Source: Apostichopus japonicus
Lineage: Eukaryota > Echinodermata > Holothuroidea > Aspidochirotida > Stichopodidae
Assembly (NCBI RefSeq): GCF_037975245.1
Contig: NC_092582.1
Coordinates: 10,642,001-10,706,000, forward strand
DNA: 64,000 bases
Direction of reading: 5' to 3'
Notes under the pieces: model-generated
Seen by the model: the letters and a program-made list of their open reading frames with translations, nothing else
Databases searched by the model: none
What the model was told of the DNA's origin: nothing
In this document: piece after piece, positions 41,301 to 52,961 of the stretch
Layout: every line of letters starts with the position of its first letter
How positions within the stretch are numbered: position 1 is the stretch's first letter
Program-made: the position numbers and the translations under genes

Positions 41301-41580
41301 GATGAGCGAGGCTCTCTTTTGCATCGGTGGTTCGAGTCCCCGGTGATGACGTCTTTTGCCGATCTTTTACAGCGAGTGCCTACATGGGGAGCTGTAAGTA
41401 TTAGTTAATCCACCTAATATCTCAGTCCATACAGTGGCGCGATGGCTTGGCGCACTGTACGAGCTGATGAGCGAGGCTCTCTTTTGCATCGGTGGTTCGA
41501 GTCCCCGGTGATGACGTCTTTTGCCGATCTTTTACAGCGAGTGCCTACATGGGGAGCTGTAAGTATTAGTTAATCCACCT

Positions 41581-44550
41581 AATATCTCAGTCCATACAGT
41601 GGCGCGATGGCTTGGCGCACTGTAGGAGCTGATGAGCGAGGCTCTCTTTTGCATCGGTGGTTCGAGTCCCCGGTGATGACGTCTTTTGCCGATCTTTTAC
41701 AGCGAGTGCCTACATGGGGAGCTGTAAGTATTAGTTAATCCACCTAATATCTCAGTCCATACAGTGGCGCGATGGCTTGGCGCACTGTAGGAGCTGATGA
41801 GCGAGGCTCTCTTTTGCATCGGTGGTTCGAGTCCCCGGTGATGACGTCTTTTGCCGATCTTTTACAGCGAGTGCCTACATGGGGAGCTGTAAGTATTAGT
41901 TAATCCACCTAATATCTCAGTCCATACAGTGGCGCGATGGCTTGGCGCACTGTAGGAGCTGATGAGCGAGGCTCTCTTTTGCATCGGTGGTTCGAGTCCC
42001 CGGTGATGACGTCTTTTGCCGATCTTTTACAGCGAGTGCCTACATGGGGAGCTGTAAGTATTAGTTAATCCACCTAATATCTCAGTCCATACAGTGGCGC
42101 GATGGCTTGGCGCACTGTAGGAGCTGATGAGCGAGGCTCTCTTTTGCATCGGTGGTTCGAGTCCCCGGTGATGACGTCTTTTGCCGATCTTTTACAGCGA
42201 GTGCCTACATGGGGAGCTGTAAGTATTAGTTAATCCACCTAATATCTCAGTCCATACAGTGGCGCGATGGCTTGGCGCACTGTAGGAGCTGATGAGCGAG
42301 GCTCTCTTTTGCATCGGTGGTTCGAGTCCCCGGTGATGACGTCTTTTGCCGATCTTTTACAGCGAGTGCCTACATGGGGAGCTGTAAGTATTAGTTAATC
42401 CACCTAATATCTCAGTCCATACAGTGGCGCGATGGCTTGGCGCACTGTAGGAGCTGATGAGCGAGGCTCTCTTTTGCATCGGTGGTTCGAGTCCCCGGTG
42501 ATGACGTCTTTTGCCGATCTTTTACAGCGAGTGCCTACATGGGGAGCTGTAAGTATTAGTTAATCCACCTAATATCTCAGTCCATACAGTGGCGCGATGG
42601 CTTGGCGCACTGTAGGAGCTGATGAGCGAGGCTCTCTTTTGCATCGGTGGTTCGAGTCCCCGGTGATGACGTCTTTTGCCGATCTTTTACAGCGAGTGCC
42701 TACATGGGGAGCTGTAAGTATTAGTTAATCCACCTAATATCTCAGTCCATACAGTGGCGCGATGGCTTGGCGCACTGTACGAGCTGATGAGCGAGGCTCT
42801 CTTTTGCATCGGTGGTTCGAGTCCCCGGTGATGACGTCTTTTGCCGATCTTTTACAGCGAGTGCCTACATGGGGAGCTGTAAGTATTAGTTAATCCACCT
42901 AATATCTCAGTCCATACAGTGGCGCGATGGCTTGGCGCACTGTAGGAGCTGATGAGCGAGGCTCTCTTTTGCATCGGTGGTTCGAGTCCCCGGTGATGAC
43001 GTCTTTTGCCGATCTTTTACAGCGAGTGCCTACATGGGGAGCTGTAAGTATTAGTTAATCCACCTAATATCTCAGTCCATACAGTGGCGCGATGGCTTGG
43101 CGCACTGTAGGAGCTGATGAGCGAGGCTCTCTTTTGCATCGGTGGTTCGAGTCCCCGGTGATGACGTCTTTTGCCGATCTTTTACAGCGAGTGCCTACAT
43201 GGGGAGCTGTAAGTATTAGTTAATCCACCTAATATCTCAGTCCATACAGTGGCGCGATGGCTTGGCGCACTGTAGGAGCTGATGAGCGAGGCTCTCTTTT
43301 GCATCGGTGGTTCGAGTCCCCGGTGATGACGTCTTTTGCCGATCTTTTACAGCGAGTGCCTACATGGGGAGCTGTAAGTATTAGTTAATCCACCTAATAT
43401 CTCAGTCCATACAGTGGCGCGATGGCTTGGCGCACTGTAGGAGCTGATGAGCGAGGCTCTCTTTTGCATCGGTGGTTCGAGTCCCCGGTGATGACGTCTT
43501 TTGCCGATCTTTTACAGCGAGTGCCTACATGGGGAGCTGTAAGTATTAGTTAATCCACCTAATATCTCAGTCCATACAGTGGCGCGATGGCTTGGCGCAC
43601 TGTAGGAGCTGATGAGCGAGGCTCTCTTTTGCATCGGTGGTTCGAGTCCCCGGTGATGACGTCTTTTGCCGATCTTTTACAGCGAGTGCCTACATGGGGA
43701 GCTGTAAGTATTAGTTAATCCACCTAATATCTCAGTCCATACAGTGGCGCGATGGCTTGGCGCACTGTAGGAGCTGATGAGCGAGGCTCTCTTTTGCATC
43801 GGTGGTTCGAGTCCCCGGTGATGACGTCTTTTGCCGATCTTTTACAGCGAGTGCCTACATGGGGAGCTGTAAGTATTAGTTAATCCACCTAATATCTCAG
43901 TCCATACAGTGGCGCGATGGCTTGGCGCACTGTAGGAGCTGATGAGCGAGGCTCTCTTTTGCATCGGTGGTTCGAGTCCCCGGTGATGACGTCTTTTGCC
44001 GATCTTTTACAGCGAGTGCCTACATGGGGAGCTGTAAGTATTAGTTAATCCACCTAATATCTCAGTCCATACAGTGGCGCGATGGCTTGGCGCACTGTAG
44101 GAGCTGATGAGCGAGGCTCTCTTTTGCATCGGTGGTTCGAGTCCCCGGTGATGACGTCTTTTGCCGATCTTTTACAGCGAGTGCCTACATGGGGAGCTGT
44201 AAGTATTAGTTAATCCACCTAATATCTCAGTCCATACAGTGGCGCGATGGCTTGGCGCACTGTACGAGCTGATGAGCGAGGCTCTCTTTTGCATCGGTGG
44301 TTCGAGTCCCCGGTGATGACGTCTTTTGCCGATCTTTTACAGCGAGTGCCTACATGGGGAGCTGTAAGTATTAGTTAATCCACCTAATATCTCAGTCCAT
44401 ACAGTGGCGCGATGGCTTGGCGCACTGTAGGAGCTGATGAGCGAGGCTCTCTTTTGCATCGGTGGTTCGAGTCCCCGGTGATGACGTCTTTTGCCGATCT
44501 TTTACAGCGAGTGCCTACATGGGGAGCTGTAAGTATTAGTTAATCCACCT
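41581..44550 (+). repeat. Block of units with position 45 C to G
   Basis: TGTAGGAGCT replaces TGTACGAGCT in units 253-259, 261-268 and 270 (first at 41625, last at 44430). Normal C units interrupt at 42780 and 44265, which are nine units apart. The block starts abruptly after a long run (32183-41624) in which I saw no variant at all. Confidence 0.8.
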
Positions 44551-46365
44551 AATATCTCAGTCCATACAGTGGCGCGATGGCTTGGCGCACTGTACGAGCT
44601 GATGAGCGAGGCTCTCTTTTGCATCGGTGGTTCGAGTCCCCGGTGATGACGTCTTTTGCCGATCTTTTACAGCGAGTGCCTACATGGGGAGCTGTAAGTA
44701 TTAGTTAATCCACCTAATATCTCAGTCCATACAGTGGCGCGATGGCTTGGCGCACTGTACGAGCTGATGAGCGAGGCTCTCTTTTGCATCGGTGGTTCGA
44801 GTCCCCGGTGATGACGTCTTTTGCCGATCTTTTACAGCGAGTGCCTACATGGGGAGCTGTAAGTATTAGTTAATCCACCTAATATCTCAGTCCATACAGT
44901 GGCGCGATGGCTTGGGGCACTGTACGAGCTGATGAGCGAGGCTCTCTTTTGCATCGGTGGTTCGAGTCCCCGGTGATGACGTCTTTTGCCGATCTTTTAC
45001 AGCGAGTGCCTACATGGGGAGCTGTAAGTATTAGTTAATCCACCTAATATCTCAGTCCATACAGTGGCGCGATGGCTTATGGCACTGTACGAGCTGATGA
45101 GCGAGGCTCTCTTTTGCATCGGTGGTTCGAGTCCCCGGTGATGACGTCTTTTGCCGATCTTTTACAGCGAGTGCCTACATGGGGAGCTGTAAGTATTAGT
45201 TAATCCACCTAATATCTCAGTCCATACAGTGGCGCGATGGCTTGGCGCACTGTACGAGCTGATGAGCGAGGCTCTCTTTTGCATCGGTGGTTCGAGTCCC
45301 CGGTGATGACGTCTTTTGCCGATCTTTTACAGCGAGTGCCTACATGGGGAGCTGTAAGTATTAGTTAATCCACCTAATATCTCAGTCCATACAGTGGCGC
45401 GATGGCTTGGCGCACTGTACGAGCTGATGAGCGAGGCTCTCTTTTGCATCGGTGGTTCGAGTCCCCGGTGATGACGTCTTTTGCCGATCTTTTACAGCGA
45501 GTGCCTACATGGGGAGCTGTAAGTATTAGTTAATCCACCTAATATCTCAGTCCATACAGTGGCGCGATGGCTTGGCCCACTGTACGAGCTGATGAGCGAG
45601 GCTCTCTTTTGCATCGGTGGTTCGAGTCCCCGGTGATGACGTCTTTTGCCGATCTTTTACAGCGAGTGCCTACATGGGGAGCTGTAAGTATTAGTTAATC
45701 CACCTAATATCTCAGTCCATACAGTGGCGCGATGGCTTGGCGCACTGTACGAGCTGATGAGCGAGGCTCTCTTTTGCATCGGTGGTTCGAGTCCCCGGTG
45801 ATGACGTCTTTTGCCGATCTTTTACAGCGAGTGCCTACATGGGGAGCTGTAAGTATTAGTTAATCCACCTAATATCTCAGTCCATACAGTGGCGCGATGG
45901 CTTGGCGCACTGTACGAGCTGATGAGCGAGGCTCTCTTTTGCATCGGTGGTTCGAGTCCCCGGTGATGACGTCTTTTGCCGATCTTTTACAGCGAGTGCC
46001 TACATGGGGAGCTGTAAGTATTAGTTAATCCACCTAATATCTCAGTCCATACAGTGGCGCGATGGCTTGGCCCACTGTACGAGCTGATGAGCGAGGCTCT
46101 CTTTTGCATCGGTGGTTCGAGTCCCCGGTGATGACGTCTTTTGCCGATCTTTTACAGCGAGTGCCTACATGGGGAGCTGTAAGTATTAGTTAATCCACCT
46201 AATATCTCAGTCCATACAGTGGCGCGATGGCTTGGCGCACTGTACGAGCTGATGAGCGAGGCTCTCTTTTGCATCGGTGGTTCGAGTCCCCGGTGATGAC
46301 GTCTTTTGCCGATCTTTTACAGCGAGTGCCTACATGGGGAGCTGTAAGTATTAGTTAATCCACCT

Positions 46366-49300
46366 AATATCTCAGTCCATACAGTGGCGCGATGGCTTGG
46401 CGCACTGTAGGAGCTGATGAGCGAGGCTCTCTTTTGCATCGGTGGTTCGAGTCCCCGGTGATGACGTCTTTTGCCGATCTTTTACAGCGAGTGCCTACAT
46501 GGGGAGCTGTAAGTATTAGTTAATCCACCTAATATCTCAGTCCATACAGTGGCGCGATGGCTTGGCGCACTGTACGAGCTGATGAGCGAGGCTCTCTTTT
46601 GCATCGGTGGTTCGAGTCCCCGGTGATGACGTCTTTTGCCGATCTTTTACAGCGAGTGCCTACATGGGGAGCTGTAAGTATTAGTTAATCCACCTAATAT
46701 CTCAGTCCATACAGTGGCGCGATGGCTTGGCGCACTGTACGAGCTGATGAGCGAGGCTCTCTTTTGCATCGGTGGTTCGAGTCCCCGGTGATGACGTCTT
46801 TTGCCGATCTTTTACAGCGAGTGCCTACATGGGGAGCTGTAAGTATTAGTTAATCCACCTAATATCTCAGTCCATACAGTGGCGCGATGGCTTGGCGCAC
46901 TGTACGAGCTGATGAGCGAGGCTCTCTTTTGCATCGGTGGTTCGAGTCCCCGGTGATGACGTCTTTTGCCGATCTTTTACAGCGAGTGCCTACATGGGGA
47001 GCTGTAAGTATTAGTTAATCCACCTAATATCTCAGTCCATACAGTGGCGCGATGGCTTGGCGCACTGTAGGAGCTGATGAGCGAGGCTCTCTTTTGCATC
47101 GGTGGTTCGAGTCCCCGGTGATGACGTCTTTTGCCGATCTTTTACAGCGAGTGCCTACATGGGGAGCTGTAAGTATTAGTTAATCCACCTAATATCTCAG
47201 TCCATACAGTGGCGCGATGGCTTGGCGCACTGTACGAGCTGATGAGCGAGGCTCTCTTTTGCATCGGTGGTTCGAGTCCCCGGTGATGACGTCTTTTGCC
47301 GATCTTTTACAGCGAGTGCCTACATGGGGAGCTGTAAGTATTAGTTAATCCACCTAATATCTCAGTCCATACAGTGGCGCGATGGCTTGGCGCACTGTAC
47401 GAGCTGATGAGCGAGGCTCTCTTTTGCATCGGTGGTTCGAGTCCCCGGTGATGACGTCTTTTGCCGATCTTTTACAGCGAGTGCCTACATGGGGAGCTGT
47501 AAGTATTAGTTAATCCACCTAATATCTCAGTCCATACAGTGGCGCGATGGCTTGGCGCACTGTAGGAGCTGATGAGCGAGGCTCTCTTTTGCATCGGTGG
47601 TTCGAGTCCCCGGTGATGACGTCTTTTGCCGATCTTTTACAGCGAGTGCCTACATGGGGAGCTGTAAGTATTAGTTAATCCACCTAATATCTCAGTCCAT
47701 ACAGTGGCGCGATGGCTTGGCGCACTGTACGAGCTGATGAGCGAGGCTCTCTTTTGCATCGGTGGTTCGAGTCCCCGGTGATGACGTCTTTTGCCGATCT
47801 TTTACAGCGAGTGCCTACATGGGGAGCTGTAAGTATTAGTTAATCCACCTAATATCTCAGTCCATACAGTGGCGCGATGGCTTGGCGCACTGTACGAGCT
47901 GATGAGCGAGGCTCTCTTTTGCATCGGTGGTTCGAGTCCCCGGTGATGACGTCTTTTGCCGATCTTTTACAGCGAGTGCCTACATGGGGAGCTGTAAGTA
48001 TTAGTTAATCCACCTAATATCTCAGTCCATACAGTGGCGCGATGGCTTGGCGCACTGTAGGAGCTGATGAGCGAGGCTCTCTTTTGCATCGGTGGTTCGA
48101 GTCCCCGGTGATGACGTCTTTTGCCGATCTTTTACAGCGAGTGCCTACATGGGGAGCTGTAAGTATTAGTTAATCCACCTAATATCTCAGTCCATACAGT
48201 GGCGCGATGGCTTGGCGCACTGTACGAGCTGATGAGCGAGGCTCTCTTTTGCATCGGTGGTTCGAGTCCCCGGTGATGACGTCTTTTGCCGATCTTTTAC
48301 AGCGAGTGCCTACATGGGGAGCTGTAAGTATTAGTTAATCCACCTAATATCTCAGTCCATACAGTGGCGCGATGGCTTGGCGCACTGTACGAGCTGATGA
48401 GCGAGGCTCTCTTTTGCATCGGTGGTTCGAGTCCCCGGTGATGACGTCTTTTGCCGATCTTTTACAGCGAGTGCCTACATGGGGAGCTGTAAGTATTAGT
48501 TAATCCACCTAATATCTCAGTCCATACAGTGGCGCGATGGCTTGGCGCACTGTACGAGCTGATGAGCGAGGCTCTCTTTTGCATCGGTGGTTCGAGTCCC
48601 CGGTGATGACGTCTTTTGCCGATCTTTTACAGCGAGTGCCTACATGGGGAGCTGTAAGTATTAGTTAATCCACCTAATATCTCAGTCCATACAGTGGCGC
48701 GATGGCTTGGCGCACTGTACGAGCTGATGAGCGAGGCTCTCTTTTGCATCGGTGGTTCGAGTCCCCGGTGATGACGTCTTTTGCCGATCTTTTACAGCGA
48801 GTGCCTACATGGGGAGCTGTAAGTATTAGTTAATCCACCTAATATCTCAGTCCATACAGTGGCGCGATGGCTTGGCGCACTGTACGAGCTGATGAGCGAG
48901 GCTCTCTTTTGCATCGGTGGTTCGAGTCCCCGGTGATGACGACTTTTGCCGATCTTTTACAGCGAGTGCCTACATGGGGAGCTGTAAGTATTAGTTAATC
49001 CACCTAATATCTCAGTCCATACAGTGGCGCGATGGCTTGGCGCACTGTACGAGCTGATGAGCGAGGCTCTCTTTTGCATCGGTGGTTCGAGTCCCCGGTG
49101 ATGACGTCTTTTGCCGATCTTTTACAGCGAGTGCCTACATGGGGAGCTGTAAGTATTAGTTAATCCACCTAATATCTCAGTCCATACAGTGGCGCGATGG
49201 CTTGGCGCACTGTACGAGCTGATGAGCGAGGCTCTCTTTTGCATCGGTGGTTCGAGTCCCCGGTGATGACGTCTTTTGCCGATCTTTTACAGCGAGTGCC

Positions 49301-51121
49301 TACATGGGGAGCTGTAAGTATTAGTTAATCCACCTAATATCTCAGTCCATACAGTGGCGCGATGGCTTGGCGCACTGTAGGAGCTGATGAGCGAGGCTCT
49401 CTTTTGCATCGGTGGTTCGAGTCCCCGGTGATGACGTCTTTTGCCGATCTTTTACAGCGAGTGCCTACATGGGGAGCTGTAAGTATTAGTTAATCCACCT
49501 AATATCTCAGTCCATACAGTGGCGCGATGGCTTGGCGCACTGTACGAGCTGATGAGCGAGGCTCTCTTTTGCATCGGTGGTTCGAGTCCCCGGTGATGAC
49601 GTCTTTTGCCGATCTTTTACAGCGAGTGCCTACATGGGGAGCTGTAAGTATTAGTTAATCCACCTAATATCTCAGTCCATACAGTGGCGCGATGGCTTGG
49701 CGCACTGTACGAGCTGATGAGCGAGGCTCTCTTTTGCATCGGTGGTTCGAGTCCCCGGTGATGACGTCTTTTGCCGATCTTTTACAGCGAGTGCCTACAT
49801 GGGGAGCTGTAAGTATTAGTTAATCCACCTAATATCTCAGTCCATACAGTGGCGCGATGGCTTGGCGCACTGTAGGAGCTGATGAGCGAGGCTCTCTTTT
49901 GCATCGGTGGTTCGAGTCCCCGGTGATGACGTCTTTTGCCGATCTTTTACAGCGAGTGCCTACATGGGGAGCTGTAAGTATTAGTTAATCCACCTAATAT
50001 CTCAGTCCATACAGTGGCGCGATGGCTTGGCGCACTGTAGGAGCTGATGAGCGAGGCTCTCTTTTGCATCGGTGGTTCGAGTCCCCGGTGATGACGTCTT
50101 TTGCCGATCTTTTACAGCGAGTGCCTACATGGGGAGCTGTAAGTATTAGTTAATCCACCTAATATCTCAGTCCATACAGTGGCGCGATGGCTTGGCGCAC
50201 TGTAGGAGCTGATGAGCGAGGCTCTCTTTTGCATCGGTGGTTCGAGTCCCCGGTGATGACGTCTTTTGCCGATCTTTTACAGCGAGTGCCTACATGGGGA
50301 GCTGTAAGTATTAGTTAATCCACCTAATATCTCAGTCCATACAGTGGCGCGATGGCTTGGCGCACTGTAGGAGCTGATGAGCGAGGCTCTCTTTTGCATC
50401 GGTGGTTCGAGTCCCCGGTGATGACGTCTTTTGCCGATCTTTTACAGCGAGTGCCTACATGGGGAGCTGTAAGTATTAGTTAATCCACCTAATATCTCAG
50501 TCCATACAGTGGCGCGATGGCTTGGCGCACTGTACGAGCTGATGAGCGAGGCTCTCTTTTGCATCGGTGGTTCGAGTCCCCGGTGATGACGTCTTTTGCC
50601 GATCTTTTACAGCGAGTGCCTACATGGGGAGCTGTAAGTATTAGTTAATCCACCTAATATCTCAGTCCATACAGTGGCGCGATGGCTTGGCGCACTGTAG
50701 GAGCTGATGAGCGAGGCTCTCTTTTGCATCGGTGGTTCGAGTCCCCGGTGATGACGTCTTTTGCCGATCTTTTACAGCGAGTGCCTGCATGGGGAGCTGT
50801 AAGTATTAGTTAATCCACCTAATATCTCAGTCCATACAGTGGCGCGATGGCTTGGCGCACTGTAGGAGCTGATGAGCGAGGCTCTCTTTTGCATCGGTGG
50901 TTCGAGTCCCCGGTGATGACGTCTTTTGCCGATCTTTTACAGCGAGTGCCTACATGGGGAGCTGTAAGTATTAGTTAATCCACCTAATATCTCAGTCCAT
51001 ACAGTGGCGCGATGGCTTGGCGCACTGTAGGAGCTGATGAGCGAGGCTCTCTTTTGCATCGGTGGTTCGAGTCCCCGGTGATGACGTCTTTTGCCGATCT
51101 TTTACAGCGAGTGCCTACATG
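46366..51121 (+). repeat. Interspersed G/C units with 3-unit spacing
   Basis: The position-45 G variant occurs at 46410, 47070, 47565, 48060, 49380, 49875, 50040, 50205, 50370, 50700, 50865 and 51030. Several steps are exactly 495 bp (three units). Just upstream, a GCG to CCC-type change (CTTGGCCCAC) occurs at 45577 and 46072, also three units apart. Single changes sit at 48942 and 50787. Confidence 0.75.
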
Positions 51122-52961
51122 TTGAGCTGTAAGTATTAGTTAATCCACCTAATATCTCAGTCCATACAGTGGCGCGATGGCTTGGCGCACTGTAGGAGCT
51201 GATGAGCGAGGCTCTCTTTTGCATCGGTGGTTCGAATCCCCGGTGATGACGTCTTTTGCCGATCTTTTACAACGAGTGCCTGCATGTTGAGCTGTAAGTA
51301 TTTGTAAATCGACCTAATACCTCAGTCCATGCAGTGGCGCGATGGCTTGGCGCACTGTACGAGCTGATGAGCGAGGCTCTCTTTTGCATCGGTGGTTCGA
51401 ATCCCCCGGTGATGACGTCTTTTGCCGATCTTTTACAGCGAGTGCCTGCATGTTGAGCTGTAAGTATTTGTAAATCGACCTAATATCTCAGTCCATGCAG
51501 TGGCGCGATGGCTTGGCGCACTGTACGAGCTGATGAGCGAGACTCTCTTTTGCATCGGTGGTTCGAATTCCCCGGTGATGACGTCTTTTGCCGATCTTTT
51601 ACAGCGAGTGCCTGCATGAGGAGCTGTAAGTATTAGTTAATCGACCTAATATCTCAGTCCACACAGTGGCGCGATGGCTTGGCGCACTGTACGAGCTGAT
51701 GAGCGAGGCTCTCTTTTGGATCGGTGGTTAGAATCCCCCGGTGATGACGTCTTTTGCCGATCTTTTACAGCGAGTGCCTGCATGTTGAGCTGTAAGTATT
51801 TGTAAATCGACCTAACATCTCAGTCCATACAGTGGCGCGATGGCTTGGCGCACTGTACGAGCTGATGAGCGAGGCTCTCTTTTGCATCGGTGGTTCGAAT
51901 CCCCGGTGATGACGTCTTTTGCCGATCTTTTACAGCGAGTGCCTGCATGGGGAGCTGTAAGTATTTGTAAATCGACCTAACATCTCAGTCCATACAGTGG
52001 CGCGATGGCTTGGCGCACTGTACGAGCTGATGAGCGAGGCTCTCTTTTGCATCGGTGGTTCGAATCCCCGGTGATGACGTCTTTTGCCGATCTTTTACAG
52101 CGAGTGCCTGCATGGGGAGCTGTAAGTATTAGTTAATCGACCTAACATCTCAGTCCATACAGTGGCGCGATGGCTTGGCGCACTGTACGAGCTGATGAGC
52201 GAGGCTCCCTTTTGCATCGGTGGTTCGAGTCCCCGGTGATGACGTCTTTTGCCTATCTTCTACAGCGAGTGCCTACATGGGGAGCTGTAAGTATTAGTTA
52301 ATCGACCTAATATCTCAGTCCATACAGTGGCGCGATGGCTTGGCGCACTGTACGAGCTGATGAGCGAGGCTCCCTTTTGCATCGGTGGTTCGAGTCCCCG
52401 GTGATGACGTCTTTTGCCTATCTTCTACAGAGAGTGCCTACATGGGGAGCTGTAAGTATTAGTTAATCGACCTAATATCTCAGTCCATGCAGTGGCGCGA
52501 TGGCTTGGCGCACTGTACCAGCTGATGAGCGAGACTCTCTTTTGGATCGGTGGTTCGAACCCCGGTGACGTCTTTTGCCGATCTTTTACAGCGAGTGCCT
52601 GCATGTTGAGCTGTAAGTATTTGTAAATCGACCTAATACCTCAGTCCACACAGTGGCGCGATGGCTTGGCGCACTGTACGAGCTGATGAGCGAGACTCTC
52701 TTTTGGATCGGTGGTTCGAACCCCGGTGACGTCTTTTGCCGATCTTTTACAGCGAGTGCCTACACGGGGAGCTGTAAGTATTTGTAAATCGACCTAATAT
52801 CTCAGTCCATACAGTGGCGCGATGGCTTGGCGCACTGTACGAGCTGATGAGCGAGGCTCTCTTTTGCATCGGTGGTTCGAATCCCCGGTGATGACGTCTT
52901 TTGCCGATCTTTTACAGCGAGTGCCTACATGGGGAGCTGTAAGTATTAGTTAATCGACCCC
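51122..52961 (+). repeat. Diverged block of satellite units with indels
   Basis: About 11 units carry many changes absent from the main array: GTTGAGCTG for GGGGAGCTG, TTTGTAAATCG for TTAGTTAATCC, GGATCGG for GCATCGG, TGCATG for TACATG, GAATCC or GAACCC in the B box, and CTATCTTC for CGATCTTT. Unit starts at 51482, 51648, 51814, 51979, 52144, 52309, 52474, 52635, 52796 and 52962 show lengths of 166, 166, 165, 165, 165, 165, 161, 161 and 166. This is older or less homogenised sequence than the rest. Confidence 0.85.
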
